Assembly (NCBI GenBank): GCA_964571275.1
Contig: CAZNCQ010000003.1
Location: 1 to 64,000, forward strand
Direction of reading: 5' to 3'
Length of the DNA stretch: 64,000 nt
DNA from: DASRQZ01 sp964571275
Lineage (GTDB): Bacteria > Myxococcota_A > Polyangia > Fen-1088
In this document: piece after piece, positions 1 to 7,558 of the stretch
Position numbering within the stretch: position 1 is the stretch's first letter
How the letters are laid out: every line of letters starts with the position of its first letter
Program-made: the position numbers and the translations under genes
Notes under the pieces: model-generated
Databases searched by the model: none
Seen by the model: the letters and a program-made list of their open reading frames with translations, nothing else
Told to the model about the DNA's origin: nothing

Positions 1-277
1 CGGTCGTCAGAACGCCGGTCTTGAGCGCGTTCATCAGCAGGCCGTTGCCCGACAGGCCGTTGCCCGACAGACCGTTGCCCGACAGGCCGTTGCCCGACAG
101 GCCGTTCGTCAGAGAGAGGCCGTTCAGCAGCGACAGGCCGTTCTGCGACGCGAGCTCGCTCGACGTCGACGCGCCAGCGCCATCATCCTCGGCACCGGGC
201 TGGCAGCCCATGAGCGCCGACGCCAGAGCCAGCGATGCCGCCAGCCAGGTCACCTTGTTGTTCAGCTTCTCGAGCAT
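1..277 (-). CDS. NGLSG-repeat lipoprotein, N-terminal part (runs off window)
   Basis: Minus-strand gene starting with ATG at 277; the 3' end lies outside the window. The visible 92 residues begin MLEKLNNKVTW, followed by a hydrophobic signal segment and a lipobox (ALMGC), so the product is predicted to be a secreted lipoprotein. After a short acidic/Ser linker comes a run of NGLSG units (about four exact copies) and then NGLLMNAL. The N-terminus is closely similar to the gene at 632-1876 (signal, SSELASQNGLS, NGLSG run), so the two are tandem paralogues. The start is fixed by a GAAGGACGG ribosome-binding region that directly follows a cyclic-di-GMP riboswitch. The function of the repeat is unknown; the paralogue carries a ricin-type lectin domain, but this copy is cut before any such domain could be seen. 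Confidence 0.8.
   Translation of the reverse strand, partial: MLEKLNNKVTWLAASLALASALMGCQPGAEDDGAGASTSSELASQNGLSLLNGLSLTNGLSGNGLSGNGLSGNGLSGNGLLMNALKTGVLTT
38..106. repeat. 15-bp tandem repeat encoding NGLSG units
   Basis: Four complete copies of a 15-bp unit (plus-strand form CAGGCCGTTGCCCGA, one copy with a single change) plus a partial copy. In the minus-strand reading frame each unit encodes the pentapeptide G-N-G-L-S. The same unit recurs at 1640-1708 in the paralogue. Confidence 0.9.
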
Positions 278-290
278 TTTCTTATCCGTC

Positions 291-364
291 CTTCGGTAGC
301 CCGGCCGACTCGTGAGTCCCGTGGGCTTTGCGTCCCCCGGTCACCCGGGGTTTGCCTTTTTCGG
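291..364 (-). promoter_or_regulatory. GEMM-I cyclic-di-GMP riboswitch, copy 1
   Basis: Read on the minus strand, this leader holds the hallmark blocks of the GEMM-I aptamer: AAAGGCAAACC (GGCAAACC at 349-356), a GC-rich stem closed by a GNRA tetraloop (GTGA, 341-344), GGGACGCAAAGCC (324-334) and a second stem ending GGGCTACCGAAGG (from 291). The base preceding GCAAACC, equivalent to the ligand-contacting G20 of the Vibrio Vc2 aptamer, is G, as in c-di-GMP rather than cGAMP sensors (alignment by eye). The aptamer ends in the ribosome-binding region of the lipoprotein gene, 14 bases before its ATG, so control of translation initiation is the simplest model. No separate terminator stem with a T tract is visible between aptamer and start. 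Confidence 0.9.
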
Positions 365-383
365 GAGCGGATACCTTCCGCTC
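365..383 (-). promoter_or_regulatory. 5' leader hairpin preceding riboswitch 1
   Basis: Perfect 7-bp stem (GAGCGGA / TCCGCTC) with a 5-base loop directly upstream of the aptamer. The second riboswitch has a hairpin at the same place with changed but still paired bases (TCGCGGA / TCCGCGA), which supports a conserved RNA structure. Confidence 0.6.
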
Positions 384-392
384 TACACCTGA

Positions 393-425
393 CTAACAAA
401 GCAGTAACTATGCCTACAATTAATT
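393..425 (-). promoter_or_regulatory. Conserved AT-rich block, likely promoter of lipoprotein 1
   Basis: Minus-strand block AATTAATT...TAGGCA...TTACTGCTTTGTTAG lies just upstream of the leader hairpin. It is matched nearly base for base by 1993-2029 upstream of riboswitch 2, while the flanking DNA has diverged. Its AT-richness and position suggest the promoter or an operator. The exact -35 and -10 elements cannot be assigned by eye. Confidence 0.5.
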
Positions 426-573
426 ATTGATAATACGGTTCAACTGCATGAATTCATTGCGTGTAAGTGCGTTACATCCATTCAGCCTGTTGATCTTGCC
501 GCAACAAGGCGTTGCCCCAGCCCGTGGGGTCTCCCCCCCTCACCGCCCATCGCGCGCCCCCATTGCGCGAACG

Positions 574-606
574 AAAAAAGGCCCGGTCGGGGTCGCCGAC
601 CGGGCC
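574..606 (-). terminator. Rho-independent terminator after the lectin lipoprotein gene
   Basis: Read on the minus strand, the sequence at 606-580 forms a strong GC hairpin (GGCCCGGTCGG paired with CCGACCGGGCC) followed immediately by six T residues at 579-574. It lies 26 bp beyond the stop codon of the gene ending at 632. The remaining intergenic DNA between here and 426 shows no gene. Confidence 0.9.
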
Positions 607-631
607 TTCGGGGTAACGAGCTCGCTGCTGG

Positions 632-1876
632 TTAGAGCGGCGAGATGTACCACTTCTGCGCGTCGTTCGTGTTGTAGGTGACGGCCTGGATCGCGGCGCC
701 GTCGGTGGCTACGCCCGATGCCGGCCAGATGGTCGACGCCGTCTTCGCCGGCGGGCTGATCTCGTAGCTGCCCAGCTGGTCGGCGAGCGACTGGAACGAC
801 CACTGCTGCGACGCCGTGCCGCTGTAGGACGATTGAATCAGCGCCGTGTTGTCGTTGGTGGAGCCGCCGGTCAGGTCCAGCGCCATGCCGCTGTTCACGT
901 TCACCACCTTGTAGTGCTTGGGCGAGATCTGCGTGATGGTCCACTTCTGGTTCGCGGCCGACGCGAACGTGCGCTGCTGGATCGCCGCGCCCGCCGTCTT
1001 GCTGCTGCCAGCGACCTCGAGGCACTTGGTGTTCTGCTTGTTGCAGATCTTGTATTGCGTGTTGACGTCGAAGTTGCGCCACACCGTCACCACGTGCGTG
1101 TAGTTCCCGCACTTGTCGAAGCCGTCGGTGCCGTGCGCCGTGCAGTACGCCGAGCACAGCGACGTCGAGCCGAACGGGTCCGTGTACGGCGCATTCGAGT
1201 TCGCGCCCAGGCGGCCCGGCACGGTCCCCGAGTCGAAGTCCTTGCCGTTGCAGTACTGCGCGACCGGCGGGCTCACGAACACGTTGCCGAAGAACGAACC
1301 CTCCTGGTACGGGTAATCCGTGCTCTGGCCCCAGCCGATCGCGCCCTCGCTGTCGATCCAGATGGGGATGTGCACGCCCGACGTGTTCACGTGCGCGAGC
1401 AAGCAGGCCGACATGCGCTCCTGGCAAGTCGTGCCGCAGGTGCTCGCCTCCCACTCCGGCGCCGTGCCGATCAAGCCCGGGTAGGTGTACGACGTGCCAC
1501 CGGTGTCCTTCTTGGTGATGCTGTGGCCCGAGGGCAGCGCGCACTTCACGATGTAGCTGACCAGGCTGCGCCCGCTCGTCGAGTTCATCAGCGTGCTCGT
1601 CGACGTCAGCGCCTTCGTGCCGTTGAGCGGATCCATGAGGAGGCCGTTGCCCGACAGGCCGTTGCCCGACAGGCCGTTGCCCGACAGGCCATTCCCCGAC
1701 AGGCCGTTCGTCAACGACAGACCGTTCAGCATGCTGAGACCGTTCTGCGAGGCCAGCTCGCTCTCGCTCGAGTCAGCGGCCTGCGTGTCGGATCCCGGCT
1801 CACAGCCGGTCAGTGAGGACGCCAGGGCGAGGGATACCGCGAGCCAGGTAAGCTTGTTGTTCAGCTTCTCGAACAT
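632..1876 (-). CDS. NGLSG-repeat lipoprotein with C-terminal ricin-type lectin domain
   Basis: The 414-residue protein starts with ATG at 1876, chosen because signal peptide and lipobox (SSLTGC) follow at once and because the codons upstream are riboswitch. Order: lipoprotein signal (1-25), acidic linker, five NGLSG-type repeats (about 45-75), an unnamed central domain with several Cys and aromatic-rich motifs (about 95-275), then a beta-trefoil with three QxW signatures (QKW, QQW, QKW) typical of ricin-B lectins (about 280-414). Predicted to be tethered to a membrane or the cell surface and to bind carbohydrate. The leader carries a c-di-GMP riboswitch, so output should follow the motile/sessile switch. 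Its paralogue lies immediately downstream (1-277). The carbohydrate target and the role of the NGLSG block are unknown. Confidence 0.85.
   Translation of the reverse strand: MFEKLNNKLTWLAVSLALASSLTGCEPGSDTQAADSSESELASQNGLSMLNGLSLTNGLSGNGLSGNGLSGNGLSGNGLLMDPLNGTKALTSTSTLMNSTSGRSLVSYIVKCALPSGHSITKKDTGGTSYTYPGLIGTAPEWEASTCGTTCQERMSACLLAHVNTSGVHIPIWIDSEGAIGWGQSTDYPYQEGSFFGNVFVSPPVAQYCNGKDFDSGTVPGRLGANSNAPYTDPFGSTSLCSAYCTAHGTDGFDKCGNYTHVVTVWRNFDVNTQYKICNKQNTKCLEVAGSSKTAGAAIQQRTFASAANQKWTITQISPKHYKVVNVNSGMALDLTGGSTNDNTALIQSSYSGTASQQWSFQSLADQLGSYEISPPAKTASTIWPASGVATDGAAIQAVTYNTNDAQKWYISPL
1640..1708. repeat. 15-bp tandem repeat encoding NGLSG units, second array
   Basis: Four units of the same 15-bp element as at 38-106, one of them degenerate (two changes), plus a partial copy. 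Sequence homogeneity within and between the arrays suggests recent expansion or gene conversion. Confidence 0.85.
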
Positions 1877-1890
1877 TTTGTTTTTGCCGC

Positions 1891-1967
1891 CTTCGGTAGC
1901 CCGGCCGACTCGGTGAGTCCCGTTGGCTTTGCGTCCCCCGGTCGCCCGGGGTTTGCCTTTTTCGGTT
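1891..1967 (-). promoter_or_regulatory. GEMM-I cyclic-di-GMP riboswitch, copy 2
   Basis: Same architecture as copy 1 on the minus strand: GGCAAACC (1950-1957), GC stem with GNRA tetraloop GCGA, GACGCAAAGCC (1925-1935), a second stem, and the 3' block GGGCTACCGAAGG. The tetraloop differs from copy 1 (GCGA against GTGA) but stays GNRA, consistent with selection for tetraloop-receptor docking. The 3' end runs into the GAAGGCGG ribosome-binding region of the gene starting at 1876, again suggesting translational control. Confidence 0.92.
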
Positions 1968-1986
1968 TCGCGGATACTTTCCGCGA
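1968..1986 (-). promoter_or_regulatory. 5' leader hairpin preceding riboswitch 2
   Basis: Perfect 7-bp stem (TCGCGGA / TCCGCGA) with a 5-base loop, at the same place as the hairpin at 365-383 and with compensatory differences from it. Confidence 0.6.
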
Positions 1987-1992
1987 CACAGC

Positions 1993-2029
1993 CTAATAAA
2001 GCAGTAAGTGTGCCTACTAAATTAATTGA
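1993..2029 (-). promoter_or_regulatory. Conserved AT-rich block, likely promoter of lipoprotein 2
   Basis: Counterpart of the block at 393-425: CAATTAATT, then TAGGCA, TTACTGCTTT and TTAG, in the same order and nearly the same spacing. Shared upstream DNA at two paralogous loci suggests both genes respond to the same transcription signal before the riboswitch acts. Confidence 0.5.
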
Positions 2030-2097
2030 CCATTTACCTCCTAAATGGTGGAAAATGCTCTGGTGATGCAGCGGCGGCACCACAGACATGTTGAAGC

Positions 2098-2123
2098 CCC
2101 CGCAACAACTTGTTGTTGCGGGG
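2098..2123. promoter_or_regulatory. 12-bp perfect inverted repeat between divergent genes
   Basis: CCCCGCAACAAC and its exact complement are separated by two bases. No T tract follows on either strand, so a classical terminator is unlikely. It sits between the divergent lipoprotein and kinase genes and may be an operator. A weaker GCAAC/GTTGC pair occurs at a comparable distance upstream of riboswitch 1 (about 500-515). Confidence 0.4.
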
Positions 2124-2199
2124 CTCGAACGGGCACTGACGGAACACGCCTATCAAGAGGCGGCCGCGGGGCGCCGATGAGCAAGGCGAGGCCCTGAGA

Positions 2200-5100
2200 A
2201 TGATCCGTTGTCTTGGCTGCGGCAGGCGGCTAGCTGACAGCGAACCCCGCTGTCCGACGCACGGATCTGCCCTCGCGCGGCCGCCGTCCGACGAGCCGCC
2301 GCCCCCACCCATGGCGGCGCCCGAGATCCCGGGATACGCGCTCGGCCGCCTGCTCGGTCAGGGTGGATTCGGCGCCGTCTTCAAAGGCGAGCGTCTCAGC
2401 GATCACCGCGTGGTCGCGATCAAGATCGCGCGGCCCGACAACGCGACCGCCGGTGAGAGCCTGCTGCGTGAGGTCGCGGCGCTGTCGGCGCTGGGCCCGC
2501 CCGCTGTTCCCGAGGTGTTCGAGCAGAGCGCGCTCGCCGACGACACGCGCTGGGTCGCGATGGAGCTGGTCGACGCGCCGACGCTGGCCGAACGCATGAC
2601 CGCGGTCGAACCGATCGCGGGCGCGGACTTCCAGCGGCTGGCGCTGCAGATCCTGGCGCCGATCGAAGCCGCGCATCAACGCGGCCTGGTTCACTGCGAT
2701 CTCAAGCCCGAGAACATCTTCGTGTGCGGCGACCTGGCAACGCGTCTCTTCGACTTCGGCCTGGTGCGCCTGGCCGGCGAGGCACACGCCGAGACGACGT
2801 CGGAGGAGGCGCCGGCGGGCACGCCCGAATACATGTCACCGGAGCAATGCGAGGGACGCGCCGACATCGACGCGCGCAGCGACGTCTACGCCGTGGGCGC
2901 GATCCTCTACGAGCTCTTGTCGGGCGCGCCGCCCTTCTGGGGCAACCCCGCCGACGTGAAGATGAGCCACCGCAGCCGGCGCCCCACGGCGCTCGCGCGC
3001 CGCGCGAACGTTCCACCGTCGGTGGAGGAGGCGATCATGCGCTGCCTCGCCAAGGATCCGGACCGGCGCTTCGCGAACGCGTCCGAGCTGGCGGCGGCGT
3101 TGAAGGCTGCGTTCGTGACCGCCTCGGAAGCGCCCACCGACGCGCCCCGCCCCGGCACCGGCGAGACCACGGTTCACGCGAAGCCGACGGCGCCCGCGCG
3201 CCAGCGGCAGGCAGTCGCGCTGGTCTTTTGCGAGTGCAAGGGCGGCGTCGGCGCCGTGCGCGATGTGATGACCAACATGGGCGCGCACCTGGCGCACACC
3301 GCGGGAGCGCAGATCGTGCTCGCGTTTGGACACGAGCTCGGCGACAACCCGACCCGCTCGGCGTCCAACGCCGCCACGTTGCTGGTCGCGCGCGGCATCT
3401 GCCCGCGCGCGCTGGTCGATCTCGCGACCGTCTCGATCCAGGCGCGCCCCGACGGCACGCGCCGCTATCAGAGCGCGCTGTTCGCGAAGAAGGAGTCGTA
3501 CCCGGCGGCTTCGGATCCCGAGGGCGTGCTGCTGTCGGCGGCGGCGGTCGAAGTGCTGCCCGATCTCCCGGTCGACGCGATCCCGGGGCGCAGCGGCGTC
3601 TCGCTCGTGCGCAAGGTCAACCAGCTCTCGGAGCACACGACCACGCGCATGAACGTCGCGCCGCTCGTCGGCCGCGACGATCTGCTGCGCACGCTCCTCA
3701 CGTCGGCGCGGTCGGTCGCCGACCAGGGCGCGCCGACGATCTCGACGGTGATCGGCCAGCCCGGCTACGGCAAGACGCACTTCGCTCAATCGCTGGCGCA
3801 GATCGTCGAGTCGACGGCGCGCATGGAGACGCTGTTCATTCGGTCCAAGGAGCCGCTCGGCGGCGTACCCGAGCAGACGACGCGCGAGATCCTCACACGT
3901 CTCATGGCGCTGCCCGAGGAGACGCCGTCCGACTTCGGCCGAACCAAGCTGACGTCGCGCCTGGGCGCCGAGGTCGCGCGCGAAGTCTGGGCCGGCGTCG
4001 CCGTCGCCATGGGCTGGGCGCAGCCGGACCACCCCGAGATCCGCGAGCTGGCGGCGGCGCCCGGCGCCTTGCGTTCCGCGGCGGCGCGCGCCGTCGGCGA
4101 GGCGATGCGCCGCGCGGCGCGCACGCGCCCGCTGGCGCTGGTGATTGACGACGCGCAGTTCGCGGGCGAGACCGCGCTCGACGCCATCGAGTACGCGACC
4201 TTGAAGGAAGCCGGCTGCCCGATCTGGGTCTGCGTGATTGGACGGCCCTCGTTCGGCCAGGGCCGCACCGCGTGGGCGCGCCGTGCGGCCCGGCGTCTCG
4301 AGCACACACTGCCGGCGCTCGATCCGTCGGCGGCGGCGGAGCTGGCGCGGCGCCTGCTCGCACCCGCGGAGAACGTGCCGTCGAGCGCGCTCGGCCGCCT
4401 CGCCGAGCGCACGCAAGGTGTGCCGCTGCTGCTGGTCGAGCTGGTGCGCGGCCTCAAGCGCGACGGTCTGGTGCGCAAGACCGAGCGTGGCTCGTCGTGG
4501 TACCTGGCCACCGACGAGCTCGAGCGGCTGCCCGACCTGCCGCTCGTGCAATGGCTGTCGTCTCGCGAGACCGAGTCGCTGCCGCCCGAGCTGCTGGCCC
4601 ACGCGCGGCTCGCATCGATCCTGGGCGTCGAGCTCAGCGCCGAGGAGCTCGAAGGCGTGCAAAAGGAGCTGGATCGCGGCGGCGCCTCGACGGAGTCGCA
4701 GCTCGACGCCAGCATCGGATTGCGCCGCCTGACCGAGAGCGGGATCCTGGTCCGCCATCGCGGCGGGCGGCTCGGGTTCCGCCACTCGTTGCTGCGCGAT
4801 ACGGTGTACCAGGCGGTACCGCCGGCCGAGCGCGACGCGATCCACCGCGCCGCCTACGACTACTACCTGCAACAGCAGCAGCTGCCCGACAACCAGCGGC
4901 TACCGCAGATGGCCTTCCACGCCGAGCGCAGCGGCCGCAAGGACGAAGCCGGCCGGCTCTATCTCGATCTCGCGAACCGTGCGCTCGCGCGCCACGCGTA
5001 CCTCGAAGCGGAGCTCTTGTTCCGCAACGCCATGGAGAACCTGCCCGACGCCGACAACGCGGGTCAGATCGCTGCCTCGAAGGGGCGCGGCCTCATGCGC

Positions 5101-6222
5101 TTCCGCCTCGGGCGGCACGAAGGCGCGCTCAAGGATCTCGAGCTGGCGCTGGCGCGCGCGCGCAAGAGCGACGCGCGGCGCGCGCAGATCGACATCCTGC
5201 TCGACGTCGGCATCGTGCTCGACTGGACGCTCGACATTCCGCGCTCCGCGGCCGCCGTCGCCGAAGCAGAGGTGCTGGCCGCGATCGATCCCAAGCCCCC
5301 CGAGCTGGAGGCGCGCCTGCTCATGGGCAAGGGACGCTCGCTCGTGCGGCAAGACAAGACCATCGACGCGGTCACGATCTTCCGCAACGTCGTCGACCTG
5401 GCAGGCACCCTCGGAGCCGGCGGATACGAGAGCTACGCGCAGAGCCTGGCGATGCTGGCCTGGTGCCAGGCGGTCATCGGCTCCTACGACGAGTCGGAGC
5501 GCACGTTCACCCGCTGCATCTCGGTCGTCGAGGAGCACGGCGACATGATCGGTCTCGCCGGCGCGCTGGTGAACCGATGCACGCTGTCGTTCATCACCAG
5601 CAACGTCGACCGCGTTCTGCTCGACTACAAGCGCGCCATCCAGATCGCACGCGAGTGCGGCTTTCCGATCCTCGAGTGCGTCACCGCGAAGGATCTCGGC
5701 GAGATCTATCTGGCGATCGGCCGGCCGCAGGAGGCCGAGCCGCACGTGCAGCGGAGCATCGAGCTCAGCACCCAGACCTTCGGAGAAGGCGTCGCGCGCG
5801 TCGTCAGCTCGCACCTCTTGCTGGCGCGCCTCAAGTGGTACCAGGGCGAGGTCGGCGAGGCCCGCGAGATCGCCACGCGGCTCATGCGAGGGCAGAGCGA
5901 GGCCACCGCGGCGGCCAAGAGCGATTCGCTGCTCACGCCCGAGGAGAGCATCATGCTCGAGATGGTCGGCAGCGCGCTGCGCGCCGCGCCCGACGTGGAG
6001 TTCGACGAGCTGGTTCGCAAGGGCCGCCGGCGCATCATGCAGCCGATGGACATCGTCGAGATCATGGAGTGGAAGGCGCTGTCCGCGCTGCGTGACGGCC
6101 GGCGCGACGACGGTGTGCGCTTCCTCGAAGAGGCGCTGGCCAACGCGGATCACAGCGCGCGCCTGATGTCCGTGCGGATCCGTGCCCAGCTGGAACAGGC
6201 CACCGCGCGCGCCGCGAGCTGA
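2200..6222 (+). CDS. Ser/Thr protein kinase with AAA-type ATPase and TPR-like region
   Basis: 1340 residues. A short possible zinc ribbon (C4, C7, C18, H21) leads into a kinase domain (about 45-305) with a Gly-rich loop GQGGFG, VAIK, catalytic loop HCDLKPEN (165-172), DFG (185-187) and GTPEYMSPEQ. Residues about 335-470 have the look and position of a degenerate class III cyclase domain, a weak call. Next is a predicted ATPase with Walker A GQPGYGKT (519-526) and Walker B LVIDDAQ (about 647-653), then a long helical region resembling tetratricopeptides up to the C-terminus. This kinase-(cyclase-like)-ATPase-TPR order is known from large myxobacterial signalling kinases. The HRD arginine is replaced by Cys, which makes it a non-RD kinase and may mean it is not switched by activation-loop phosphorylation. 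Substrates are unknown. The cyclic-nucleotide-binding gene follows 58 bp downstream. Confidence 0.85.
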   Translation: MIRCLGCGRRLADSEPRCPTHGSALARPPSDEPPPPPMAAPEIPGYALGRLLGQGGFGAVFKGERLSDHRVVAIKIARPDNATAGESLLREVAALSALGPPAVPEVFEQSALADDTRWVAMELVDAPTLAERMTAVEPIAGADFQRLALQILAPIEAAHQRGLVHCDLKPENIFVCGDLATRLFDFGLVRLAGEAHAETTSEEAPAGTPEYMSPEQCEGRADIDARSDVYAVGAILYELLSGAPPFWGNPADVKMSHRSRRPTALARRANVPPSVEEAIMRCLAKDPDRRFANASELAAALKAAFVTASEAPTDAPRPGTGETTVHAKPTAPARQRQAVALVFCECKGGVGAVRDVMTNMGAHLAHTAGAQIVLAFGHELGDNPTRSASNAATLLVARGICPRALVDLATVSIQARPDGTRRYQSALFAKKESYPAASDPEGVLLSAAAVEVLPDLPVDAIPGRSGVSLVRKVNQLSEHTTTRMNVAPLVGRDDLLRTLLTSARSVADQGAPTISTVIGQPGYGKTHFAQSLAQIVESTARMETLFIRSKEPLGGVPEQTTREILTRLMALPEETPSDFGRTKLTSRLGAEVAREVWAGVAVAMGWAQPDHPEIRELAAAPGALRSAAARAVGEAMRRAARTRPLALVIDDAQFAGETALDAIEYATLKEAGCPIWVCVIGRPSFGQGRTAWARRAARRLEHTLPALDPSAAAELARRLLAPAENVPSSALGRLAERTQGVPLLLVELVRGLKRDGLVRKTERGSSWYLATDELERLPDLPLVQWLSSRETESLPPELLAHARLASILGVELSAEELEGVQKELDRGGASTESQLDASIGLRRLTESGILVRHRGGRLGFRHSLLRDTVYQAVPPAERDAIHRAAYDYYLQQQQLPDNQRLPQMAFHAERSGRKDEAGRLYLDLANRALARHAYLEAELLFRNAMENLPDADNAGQIAASKGRGLMRFRLGRHEGALKDLELALARARKSDARRAQIDILLDVGIVLDWTLDIPRSAAAVAEAEVLAAIDPKPPELEARLLMGKGRSLVRQDKTIDAVTIFRNVVDLAGTLGAGGYESYAQSLAMLAWCQAVIGSYDESERTFTRCISVVEEHGDMIGLAGALVNRCTLSFITSNVDRVLLDYKRAIQIARECGFPILECVTAKDLGEIYLAIGRPQEAEPHVQRSIELSTQTFGEGVARVVSSHLLLARLKWYQGEVGEAREIATRLMRGQSEATAAAKSDSLLTPEESIMLEMVGSALRAAPDVEFDELVRKGRRRIMQPMDIVEIMEWKALSALRDGRRDDGVRFLEEALANADHSARLMSVRIRAQLEQATARAAS

Positions 6223-6280
6223 TAGGCGGCTCGGAACCCAGGCGCTAGTCGTGACATCGTCCAGGGAGTAAAGTCCCACC

Positions 6281-6790
6281 ATGATCGCACGCGATCGGAC
6301 CGCTGGCGACGGCGAGTTCCTGGCGCAGATCCCGATCTTTGGCGGCCTGCCCGAGATGGTCCTGGCCCGCATCATCGACCTCGCCCGCGAGATGCACGTC
6401 ACGCCCGGCGGTCTGGTGTTCGCCGAGGGTGAGCCGGCGCGCAGCATGTTCATCGTGCGCGAAGGCGAGCTCGAGATCTGCAAGCGCGGGCGCGACGGAT
6501 CCGAGTTCTGTCTGGCGACCCTGCAGCGCGGCGACTGCGTCGGCGAGATGTCGCTGATCGACATCCAGCCGCGATCGGCGACCGCGCGCGCGGTGAGCGA
6601 GGCCACGCTGTGCGTGATCGATCAGCAGGAGATCGCCAAGCTCTACAAGAGCGATCTCGAGGTCTACACGCTGCTGGTGCTCAACATCGCGCGCGAGATC
6701 AGCCGCCGCCTGCGGCGCGCCGACCAGGTGCTGGTCGACGCGGGGCTGGCGGTCCAGGGCGCCTGGACCGACGGTCATGCGCCGGGGTGA
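6281..6790 (+). CDS. Stand-alone cyclic-nucleotide-binding domain protein
   Basis: 169 residues; ATG preceded by AGGGAGTAAAG. A single CNB (Crp-like) beta-roll occupies about residues 13-135, with a clear phosphate-binding cassette GEMSLIDIQPRSATARA in which E89 and R98 would contact the cyclic nucleotide. No DNA-binding helix-turn-helix follows, only a C-terminal helix (AREISRRLRRADQ), so this is a ligand-sensing module rather than a Crp-type regulator. It lies 58 bp after the kinase-ATPase gene on the same strand and may be co-transcribed, acting as its sensor or as a separate adaptor. Ligand specificity (cAMP or cGMP) cannot be told from sequence by eye. Confidence 0.85.
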   Translation: MIARDRTAGDGEFLAQIPIFGGLPEMVLARIIDLAREMHVTPGGLVFAEGEPARSMFIVREGELEICKRGRDGSEFCLATLQRGDCVGEMSLIDIQPRSATARAVSEATLCVIDQQEIAKLYKSDLEVYTLLVLNIAREISRRLRRADQVLVDAGLAVQGAWTDGHAPG

Positions 6791-6793
6791 GCG

Positions 6794-7558
6794 TCAGAAC
6801 AGCCAACCCGCGCCGACCTTCAAACCGGAGGAGCCCGCCTCGGCGCGCAGAGTCAATCCGCCGCCCAGGTTGTAGAGCGCGCCGACCGCGCCGTCGGCGA
6901 AGATTCCACCATAGGATGCCGCCACCATGTTGGTACCGACGTTCGAGAACCAACCGAACGCGTACCCCGCTTCGATCTTGGGATAGAACGCGAAGCGATC
7001 GTTGATCCAGATGTTCCACATCGCGCCCACGACCGGCAGGACCTCCGTCCAGCTGTAGTTGAACGCGAAACCCGGTGCGCCCGCGTTGTAGTTCCAGTGC
7101 AGCAGGTCGGCGCCGAACTCGAGCGCGAAGTTGTCGCGCACCGCGGTGTTGACCAGGAGCGGGCGGATCGCGAGCGGCATCATGAAACGCCCGCCGACGC
7201 CGACGCCGCCCCAGGGCAGGATGCCCCAGACGCTGGGCCCATGCATGTTCGGCGCGGCGCCGCCGGCCGCCCACGCCGTCGGCGCGGGTGCCACCGGCGC
7301 CGGCGCCGAGCTGTACGCGGTGGGCGGCGGATTCTGCGGCGCGGGCGCGGGGGCAGGCGGTGCCAGCGCATCGTCGGTGCGAGCCGGCGTTGTATCGTCG
7401 GCGCGAGCCGGCGTTCTATCGTCGGCGCGAGCCGGCGTTGTATCGTCGGCGCGAGCCGGCGTTGTATCGTCGGCGCGAGCCGGCGTCGACGTCCCCAAGA
7501 TCGAGATCGAGAGCAGGGAAAGAGTGAGCAGGCAGGACATTGCCTTGAAGGTTCGCAT
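6794..7558 (-). CDS. Predicted outer-membrane beta-barrel protein with DDTTPARA repeats
   Basis: 254 residues; ATG preceded by AGGAG at a good distance. An N-terminal signal peptide (cleavage near STPARA-DD) is followed by five 8-residue repeats (DDTTPARA type), a Pro/Ala-rich linker (about 65-100), and a C-terminal region of alternating hydrophobic and aromatic strands (PSVWGILPWGGVGVGGRFM, FNYSWTEVLPVVGAMW, FYPKIEAGYAFGW) ending in GLKVGAGWLF with a terminal Phe. This is the pattern of a small outer-membrane barrel. It converges with the preceding gene, four bases from its stop, and is divergent from the next kinase. No specific function is recognisable. Confidence 0.65.
   Translation of the reverse strand: MRTFKAMSCLLTLSLLSISILGTSTPARADDTTPARADDTTPARADDRTPARADDTTPARTDDALAPPAPAPAPQNPPPTAYSSAPAPVAPAPTAWAAGGAAPNMHGPSVWGILPWGGVGVGGRFMMPLAIRPLLVNTAVRDNFALEFGADLLHWNYNAGAPGFAFNYSWTEVLPVVGAMWNIWINDRFAFYPKIEAGYAFGWFSNVGTNMVAASYGGIFADGAVGALYNLGGGLTLRAEAGSSGLKVGAGWLF
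7370..7489. repeat. Five 24-bp tandem repeats in the outer-membrane protein gene
   Basis: Five copies of a 24-bp unit (core ATCGTCGGCGCGAGCCGGCG) with single-base differences. They encode the octapeptide repeat DDTTPARA on the minus strand, just after the signal peptide. The array length could vary between strains. Confidence 0.9.

Noticed and set aside
540..1544. Long open frame antisense to the lectin lipoprotein
   Set aside because: It is Arg/His/Gly-rich with no domain signature, as expected from a GC-rich shadow frame, and covers the terminator.
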